From Microcella sp. (GTDB lineage: Bacteria; Actinomycetota; Actinomycetes; Actinomycetales; Microbacteriaceae), in assembly GCF_025808395.1 (NCBI RefSeq), contig NZ_CP075524.1:2480001-2544000 (forward strand): a stretch of DNA of 64,000 bases. Reading direction: 5' to 3'. Under the pieces are notes generated by a model. The model did no database searches and was not told the origin of the DNA. It was given only the letters and a program-made list of their open reading frames with translations. Made by a program: the position numbers and the translations under genes. This document shows, piece by piece, positions 59,282 to 64,000 of the stretch. Numbering within the stretch: the first letter of the stretch is position 1; every line of letters starts with the position of its first letter.

Positions 59282-60214
59282 ATGACGGCCGGAGGCTCTT
59301 CCCTGCGCGGAAGTCTGCTTGGGGTGGCCATGTTCGGCTCGAGTCTGCTCGTAGGGTGCACCGTTGCGGCTGTCGACACTGATGCGACGGATGCACAGCC
59401 CATGCCCGTCGCAGTGAGTCATGTGCACGGCGTTGATGTCGATGACGGTCGCGAGCGGGTTGTCATCGCGACGCATCACGGACTGTTGAGCGTTGATCTA
59501 TTGGCAGCAGGTGGCCCCTCGTCGCCTCCTGCGGTCTTGGGCGACTACCGCGGCGACGTCATGAGCTTCGTGCGTGTCGACAACCGCTTCTTGTTGTCAG
59601 GGCACCCGCCCGCAGGGTCGGATGAGCCCGCGAACGTCGGTATTCTCGAGGCGGATCTCGACGCTCGTGACTGGCACGCTCTCGCGCTCTCGGGAGTGGT
59701 CGACTTTCATGCCATGTCACACATGACCGAGGGCGAGTCGTCGCTCACCGCGGGAATCGACTCGGCAACGGGTCGAGTGATGACGAGCAATGACGGTGGT
59801 GTTTCATGGCACCAGGGTGCAACCATCGCGGCACGCGATCTCGCGATTGAGCCGTCCATCATCAGCATTGTCGCCACGACAGAAGACGGACCAGTCATCA
59901 GTGACGACCTCGGTCAAACCTGGCAATCGATCGAACGGGCTCCGCTGCTCGTGTTGGTCGAGGCGGGCTTCGACACTGACAGCCAGCGACGAGTATTCGG
60001 GGTCGACGTGCACGGAGCGTTGCACGTTTCGCCCGACGGCCTCGAGTGGCAGTCTCTCGGCGTTCTTCCCATTCAGCCCGATGCATTCGGAGTCGGTGAG
60101 AGCGGCACCATCGTGATCGTGAATACTCAGTCGGTCATGAAGTCGCGAGACGGGGGCCAGTCCTGGTCGCAGATTGCCGACCTCAGCTTGCCAGCAGTGA
60201 GTGTTGAAGGTTGA
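59282..60214 (+). CDS. Lipoprotein with BNR/sialidase-like beta-propeller (F510_1955 type)
   Basis: A 310-residue lipoprotein. Signal core LLGVAMFGSSLLVGC with lipobox LLVGC near residue 26. The first propeller strand AVSHVHGVDVDDGRERVVIATHHGLLSV matches the F510_1955 family. Asp-box-like motifs follow: TSNDGGVSWHQG, ISDDLGQTWQS and SRDGGQSWSQ. Probably a surface binding or structural protein; enzyme activity is not supported. Its codon use is slightly less GC-rich than its neighbours. Confidence 0.82.
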   Translation: MTAGGSSLRGSLLGVAMFGSSLLVGCTVAAVDTDATDAQPMPVAVSHVHGVDVDDGRERVVIATHHGLLSVDLLAAGGPSSPPAVLGDYRGDVMSFVRVDNRFLLSGHPPAGSDEPANVGILEADLDARDWHALALSGVVDFHAMSHMTEGESSLTAGIDSATGRVMTSNDGGVSWHQGATIAARDLAIEPSIISIVATTEDGPVISDDLGQTWQSIERAPLLVLVEAGFDTDSQRRVFGVDVHGALHVSPDGLEWQSLGVLPIQPDAFGVGESGTIVIVNTQSVMKSRDGGQSWSQIADLSLPAVSVEG

Positions 60215-60242
60215 GCGTCGGCAAGTGAACGGCCCGTGAATC

Positions 60243-60272
60243 GGCGCGCCTCACCGCGAGTGCGCGCCTTTT
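60243..60272 (+). terminator. Intrinsic terminator after the BNR lipoprotein gene
   Basis: GGCGCGC (60243-60249) and GCGCGCC (60262-60268), then TTTT (60269-60272). It ends just where the next iron box begins. Confidence 0.75.
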
Positions 60273-60291
60273 CTGGGTTAGCCTTGCCTTC
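60273..60291. promoter_or_regulatory. Iron box-like site before a small transcript
   Basis: CTGGGTTAGCCTTGCCTTC matches the DtxR consensus at 13 of 19 positions, including nine in a row (GGTTAGCCT). It is 33 bases before the start of the 38-residue ORF. Confidence 0.55.
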
Positions 60292-60323
60292 TCGGCGTCG
60301 ACTGGCGCACGAGAGGAGAGGCT

Positions 60324-60440
60324 ATGTGTGAGCGACGAGACATCCAAACCGTGGATGCGCGCGCCGTCTTTCGCATAGCCGTCGCCGTTCGCTGGATCGC
60401 GCCCTGTCGCGGTTCTGCGGGGATGAGCACTGTCGTCTGA
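60324..60440 (+). CDS. Small ORF (38 aa) ending inside a terminator
   Basis: GAGAGGAGAG ends 3 bases before ATG 60324. The peptide MCERRDIQTVDARAVFRIAV and onward has two Cys and several Arg. Its TGA (60438-60440) is in the loop of the next terminator, so translation would run into the hairpin, as in attenuator leaders. Could also be a small regulatory RNA with a chance ORF. Not recognised. Confidence 0.45.
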   Translation: MCERRDIQTVDARAVFRIAVAVRWIAPCRGSAGMSTVV

Positions 60441-60456
60441 CGGCAGTGCTTTTTTT
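60427..60456 (+). terminator. Strong intrinsic terminator
   Basis: GCACTGTCG (60427-60435) and CGGCAGTGC (60441-60449) form a 9-bp stem with one T-G pair, followed by seven T (60450-60456). The best Rho-independent terminator in the window, 100 bases before the HNH gene. Confidence 0.93.
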
Positions 60457-60555
60457 GTGCCCGAAAGGGCGCGCGTCGACCCTCGCACCGTGAGGCACCG
60501 AGACCCGAAGGAACGCCCGCAGGCCATGCGGGCCCGTTCGACAGGAGCCTCCACT

Positions 60556-61056
60556 ATGCGCACTCTCGTACTCAACGCGGGCTACGAGCCGCTCGCCGTC
60601 GTGTCGTTTCGGCGAGCTCTCGTGCTCGTCATGAATGAGAAAGCGACGATTCTGACGTCTGATGGCGAACACCCCGTGTTCGGCATCGAGGGCACGTGGG
60701 ATCGCCCGAGTGTCATCGTTCTGCGCCGCTATGTGCGCGTGCCGCACACTCGGCAGGTGCCGCTCACTCGGCGCGGTGTGTTGCGGCGCGACGGCAACCG
60801 CTGTGCATACTGCGGGGCGAACGCGACGACGATCGATCACGTCATGCCTCGTTCGCGCGGCGGTGCCGACACGTGGGAGAACTTGGTGGCGTGCTGCTTG
60901 AAGTGCAATAACCTCAAGAGCGACCGCACCCCGGCCGAGATGCGCTGGAAGCTTCGGGTGACGCCGAAGGCACCCCACGACACGGCGTGGCTCGTGCGGG
61001 GCATTGAGCGGCCTCAGCCCGACTGGAACGAGTACCTAGCGCCGCTCGCGGCGTAG
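60556..61056 (+). CDS. HNH endonuclease-family protein
   Basis: A 166-residue protein from ATG 60556 (ACAGGAG is 9 bases upstream). An N-terminal part, MRTLVLNAGYEPLAVVSFRRALVLV, precedes the HNH site: zinc Cys pair CAYCG, IDHVMPRSRGGADTWENLVACCLKCN and NLKSDRTPAEM. This form is a common chromosomal actinobacterial gene and need not belong to a mobile element or restriction system. Substrate unknown. Confidence 0.9.
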   Translation: MRTLVLNAGYEPLAVVSFRRALVLVMNEKATILTSDGEHPVFGIEGTWDRPSVIVLRRYVRVPHTRQVPLTRRGVLRRDGNRCAYCGANATTIDHVMPRSRGGADTWENLVACCLKCNNLKSDRTPAEMRWKLRVTPKAPHDTAWLVRGIERPQPDWNEYLAPLAA

Positions 61057-61110
61057 ATTCAGGATGCTCGCCGCGCGCTCGCGCCGGGAGGGAGTTTCTA
61101 CTTTCGCAAT

Positions 61111-61142
61111 GTGCCTCTCGCGGCACATGCCGCGCGGGGCAC
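61111..61142 (+). terminator. Long imperfect hairpin after the HNH gene
   Basis: GTGCCTCTCGCGGCA (61111-61125) and TGCCGCGCGGGGCAC (61128-61142) pair at 12-13 of 15 positions with a 2-base gap as loop. It is 54 bases after the HNH stop. No T-run. Confidence 0.5.
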
Positions 61143-61215
61143 AGAGCGACCCCCGAAGAGGGGAGGCATGCTCGGTTTCTGCGTCGTTAGTGTGGTCTGA
61201 GAGGACAGACAGACC

Positions 61216-62208
61216 ATGCAACCAAGTGACGATAGTGCCCTTGCGCGGGCTTCCAGCACCGCGGGTGTCATGCGCTCGCGCGAGGCGGGCTACTCGGTTG
61301 CTCAGAAGTGCCTCGAGATTCAGTCGGCTGCCGAACTCGCACAACCCTCGCTGCGCCAGGCCAAGTACACCACCCTTCACCCTGATGCGTGGTCGTGGTA
61401 CGTGGGCGCCATCGGCGAACTAGAAGTCGGCCGCTTGCTCAGTAGGCTTGGGCCTGAGTGGACAGTTCGTCACTCCGTTCCCATCGGTGAAGGAGCGACC
61501 GATATCGATCATCTCGTGATTGGTCCGAGCGGCGTATTCGCGCTCAACACGAAGCGGCATGCTGACGCGAGTATTTGGATAGGTGATCGCGTACTCAGGG
61601 TCAACAACCAAAACCAGCCGTATCTGGGCCGCTCGCGCGTCGAGGCGGCCGACGCCTCACGACGACTGACGGCCGCGGTTGGTTTCAGGGTTCCGGTCAC
61701 AGCTGTTCTTGTCTTCGTTGAATCAAGAGTTCTCAACGACGTGCGCGAAGGTACCCGCACGAATCCGATCATTGTCAGTGCAGATGAACTGGTCGCGTGG
61801 CTCAGCGAGCAACCGACATCACCGGCGAGCCCACAGCAGCTCGAGGCGGTTCGGCGTGCAACTGATGACCCATCTACGTGGCATGTCGACCCCACGGCCG
61901 CTGACACTTTTCGAGTCATGGAACGATTTAGACGATTGATGGCTGCCGTCGGCCCGACTCCACCGCCGCCCAGTGTGGAGAACGGTCACCGTGTCTACCC
62001 GCCTGCACGAACGCTCGCCCGATCACCGTCTCTTGCGCGGCCGTCATCGCGTCGGCCGTCGCGGCGCGAGCAAGCGAGACGTGCTCGTAGAACTGAAGAT
62101 CTCATCAAGCTGGGCTTGCTGATCGTCGCAGGGTTGACCTACCCGGTGTGGGGGCCAGGGTTCATCGAAGCGCTCACTTCCGCGCTGACTCCGTCGGTGG
62201 CGCCGTAG
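61216..62208 (+). CDS. NERD-domain protein
   Basis: A 330-residue protein. The NERD (nuclease-related) domain spans about 65-190: WYVGAIGELEVGRLLSRLGPEW, TDIDHLVIGPSGVFALNTKRH, with the Asp and the Lys expected in a PD-(D/E)XK-like fold. A Pro/Ser/Arg-rich stretch leads to a C-terminal membrane helix (IKLGLLIVAGLTYPVWGPGF). So it seems to be a membrane-tethered DNA-processing or binding protein. Its base composition is a little less GC-rich than its neighbours. Confidence 0.85.
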   Translation: MQPSDDSALARASSTAGVMRSREAGYSVAQKCLEIQSAAELAQPSLRQAKYTTLHPDAWSWYVGAIGELEVGRLLSRLGPEWTVRHSVPIGEGATDIDHLVIGPSGVFALNTKRHADASIWIGDRVLRVNNQNQPYLGRSRVEAADASRRLTAAVGFRVPVTAVLVFVESRVLNDVREGTRTNPIIVSADELVAWLSEQPTSPASPQQLEAVRRATDDPSTWHVDPTAADTFRVMERFRRLMAAVGPTPPPPSVENGHRVYPPARTLARSPSLARPSSRRPSRREQARRARRTEDLIKLGLLIVAGLTYPVWGPGFIEALTSALTPSVAP

Positions 62209-62215
62209 CATCTGC

Positions 62216-63166
62216 TCAATGCGCGCTGAGCATGCCCCGCAGGGCGTCGATCTGACGTCGCAAGAAGTCGCATGAGACTGCGGCCTTCGGTTCGGCAACG
62301 TCGAAGCCGTGGTACGCGCCCTGCACGACGTGCAGTTCGCAGTCGACGCCCGCGGCGGTGAGGCGCCGCGCGTACTCGACGTCTTCGTCGTGGAAGAGGT
62401 CGAGGGTTCCGACGCCGATCCACGCTGGCGGCAAGTTGCTGAGGTCGGTGCGGCGCGCGGGCACGGCGAGTTCGAGAGTGGCGGCGTCGAGGGGCGTTGC
62501 GGCGGGGCCGGACGTGCCTGCGCCGAGATACATGCCCCAGCCGAGGCGATTGCTGCGCACGCTCCAGAGGCGCAGGCCGCGCGGGTGGGGGGCGTCGTCT
62601 GACCCAGTGCGATCATCCAGCATCGGATACATCAGTACCTGACCGGCCACCGCGACCTCGCCGCGATCGCGAGCGAGCAGGGCGAGGGATGCGGCGAGCC
62701 CGCCTCCGGCGCTCTCACCGATCACGGCAATGCGGTTCGCGTCGACATCGGGTTGCGCAGCCAACCACTGCAGCGCGCGGTAGCAATCGTCGAGCGGAAC
62801 CGGGTAGGGGTGCTCGGGCGGCATGCGGTAGTTGACGCTCGCGGCGACGGCTCCGAGCTCGTCGGCGATGCGTCGGCACAGCGGATCACCTTGCATGGCC
62901 GAACCCACGATGAGACCGCCGCCGTGCATGTGCAGAACGGCCGGGCGGCGCACGGCATCGTCGGCACTGGTGCCCTTCGGTCGTTGCACCCGCACCGTGA
63001 TACCCTCACCGATCTCGACGAGCTCGCCGCCGGCGGGCGGCTTCTGACTGCCCACACGCGCTATCGCTCGAAAGATGCGCCGGTTGCCTCGCGTCGCCGA
63101 GGTGGGGGGCATGAAGCGTGCTCGTGTGAGGTCGGGGTGGTATTCGGGGGCGTCTTTGCCGGTCAT
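62216..63166 (-). CDS. Alpha/beta hydrolase, hormone-sensitive-lipase-type esterase
   Basis: A 316-residue esterase. The HGGG oxyanion motif is in LHMHGGGLIVGSA, the nucleophile Ser in IGESAGGGLAASL, the acid Asp in GTLDLFHDEDVEYA and the His in GAYHGFDV. No signal peptide, so cytosolic. Probably acts on short-chain esters. Convergent with the NERD gene (7 bases apart). Confidence 0.92.
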   Translation of the reverse strand: MTGKDAPEYHPDLTRARFMPPTSATRGNRRIFRAIARVGSQKPPAGGELVEIGEGITVRVQRPKGTSADDAVRRPAVLHMHGGGLIVGSAMQGDPLCRRIADELGAVAASVNYRMPPEHPYPVPLDDCYRALQWLAAQPDVDANRIAVIGESAGGGLAASLALLARDRGEVAVAGQVLMYPMLDDRTGSDDAPHPRGLRLWSVRSNRLGWGMYLGAGTSGPAATPLDAATLELAVPARRTDLSNLPPAWIGVGTLDLFHDEDVEYARRLTAAGVDCELHVVQGAYHGFDVAEPKAAVSCDFLRRQIDALRGMLSAH

Positions 63167-63213
63167 GTGTCGACTCTAGACACCCGCAGGTGCCGTGCCG
63201 CTACCCTGACGTC

Positions 63214-63753
63214 ATGTCGGTGAGTCGCTTCGAGAGCACGTTGACGGGAGGCCACCCGAACTCGCTCGGCAACACCGTGAGTGTTGTCGACGAGGTGCTC
63301 GCCGATCGCGCGCTACTCGCCGACCTCGTGGCGTGCTATCGCAGCGACGATGCAGTGGTGCGGCTTCGCGTCTCGAGCGCGGTCAAGCGCGTCGCCCAGC
63401 AGCGGCCCGAGTGGGTGGTCGCGCACCTCGACGACCTGCTCGGCTGGGTGGCCGAGATCGATCAGGCCTCGACGAAGTGGACTCTCGCGATTGTGTACGT
63501 GCTGCTCGACGCGCTCATGAGCCCGCTGCAGCGAGACGCGGCCATCGCGATCATGCAGGCAAACCTGCACTATGACGACTGGATCGTGCAGAACACCACT
63601 GCCGAGTCTCTCGCCCACTTCGCGCGGCAGCGCCCCGAGCTGGCCACGTGGCTTGTGCCTGAGTTGCGCACGCTCACGACCAGCCGCCACAAGTCGGTGC
63701 GCGGGCGAGCCCAGAAGCTGCTGAACTCGCTCAGAGCCATCGAGCGAGTTTGA
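63214..63753 (+). CDS. HEAT-repeat-like alpha-helical protein
   Basis: A 179-residue all-helical protein from ATG 63214. Helix pairs such as DDAVVRLRVSSAVKRVAQQRPEWV, DWIVQNTTAESLAHFARQRPEL and RHKSVRGRAQKLLNSLRAI resemble HEAT repeats. Possibly a scaffold; no enzyme motif is seen. Confidence 0.72.
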   Translation: MSVSRFESTLTGGHPNSLGNTVSVVDEVLADRALLADLVACYRSDDAVVRLRVSSAVKRVAQQRPEWVVAHLDDLLGWVAEIDQASTKWTLAIVYVLLDALMSPLQRDAAIAIMQANLHYDDWIVQNTTAESLAHFARQRPELATWLVPELRTLTTSRHKSVRGRAQKLLNSLRAIERV

Positions 63754-63828
63754 TCCCGACCCCTCTTCTGGCGGTGAGCCGAAGTCGACATTGCCCATAG
63801 GCTGGAGTCAGAACGCGAGAGGGTACTG

Positions 63829-64000
63829 ATGAGTCTGAAGTCAACGGGTCGACGAATGGTTGCTACCGGGGTGCTGATCATCGCCCTCTGTGCCACGTCG
63901 TCAGTGGCGGCATTCGCGGCGCCCGTGGTGCTCGACGATGAGAGCTTCAGGGGATCGTCGACTGCAGCGGACGCATGGTTGTATGGCGGTTCGAACACTG
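63829..64000 (+). CDS. Secreted protein, 5' part (continues beyond window)
   Basis: ATG 63829 after GAGAGGG. A signal peptide (MSLKSTGRRMVATGVLIIAL, then SSVAAFAAP) is followed by VVLDDESFRGSSTAADAWLY, which resembles the start of a legume-lectin-like or concanavalin-type beta domain of actinobacterial cell-wall proteins. Only about 57 residues are in the window, so the family remains open. Confidence 0.7.
   Translation, partial: MSLKSTGRRMVATGVLIIALCATSSVAAFAAPVVLDDESFRGSSTAADAWLYGGSNT

Noticed and set aside
60556..62208. Defence island made of HNH and NERD proteins
   Set aside because: Both families are common single chromosomal genes in actinobacteria, and no methylase, ATPase or other defence partner is nearby.
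1..64000. CRISPR array or prophage
   Set aside because: No regularly spaced repeats and no capsid, terminase or integrase genes were seen.

Overview
The window is high-GC chromosomal DNA from an actinobacterium, most likely a member of the Microbacteriaceae. The evidence is the GC-rich codon use, the actinobacterial families present (DUF3263, DUF3027, DUF2530, DUF3048, WXG100, XPB-type helicase, HtaA heme-binding protein), DtxR/IdeR iron boxes, and CIRCE control of a groEL that has no groES beside it. No insertion sequence, prophage or CRISPR array was seen. The window starts inside topA and ends inside a secreted-protein gene.

Layout. 1-6.7 kb: topA, tmk and holB, a secreted TAP-type hydrolase, a septum-formation-domain membrane protein and tRNA-Thr(CGT). 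6.8-11 kb: a cytochrome P450, then a structured RNA (8198-8360) with a tRNA-like D-arm/T-arm module directly upstream of a slipin-like SPFH gene, then a DMT transporter, msrB and a GNAT gene. 11-21 kb: a heme/iron region (HtaA-domain surface protein, hmuT, heme oxygenase, DUF2470) with iron boxes, interleaved with housekeeping genes (csp, DUF3048, groEL with two CIRCE operators). 20.9-23.7 kb: a WXG100 protein and an OmpR-type two-component system.

23.7-45.5 kb is a catabolic island. A Tat-lipoprotein sugar-binding protein, two ABC permeases, a cyclase-family hydrolase, a GH2-like enzyme and two SDRs run rightward. They converge on a translationally coupled eight-gene leftward operon: iron-type alcohol dehydrogenase, CaiB-type CoA-transferase, crotonase, Zn-type polyol dehydrogenase, GH3 glycosidase, TIM-barrel isomerase, DAK-type kinase and 3-hydroxyacyl-CoA dehydrogenase. 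A GntR/FCD regulator and an aldehyde dehydrogenase complete it. All five promoter regions share an AATACGAT-type motif, presumably the GntR operator. The likely job is uptake of a glycoside, deglycosylation, oxidation of the sugar or aglycone, and entry into keto-sugar kinase and acyl-CoA steps. A tatB-tatA-tatC operon, an isomerase and a Gfo/Idh/MocA gene adjoin it (45.5-48.8 kb).

48.8-64 kb: a hydrolase, the XPB helicase with a helicase-associated protein, a second cold-shock protein, DUF3027, an orphan AbiEi-like protein, serC, a complete DtxR/IdeR regulator (the probable owner of the iron boxes), an NlpC/P60 peptidase, a BNR-like lipoprotein, a short iron-box/small-ORF/terminator unit (60273-60456), HNH and NERD nuclease-family genes, an esterase, a HEAT-like protein and the start of a secreted protein. 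A small palindromic repeat family occurs at least three times in intergenic DNA.
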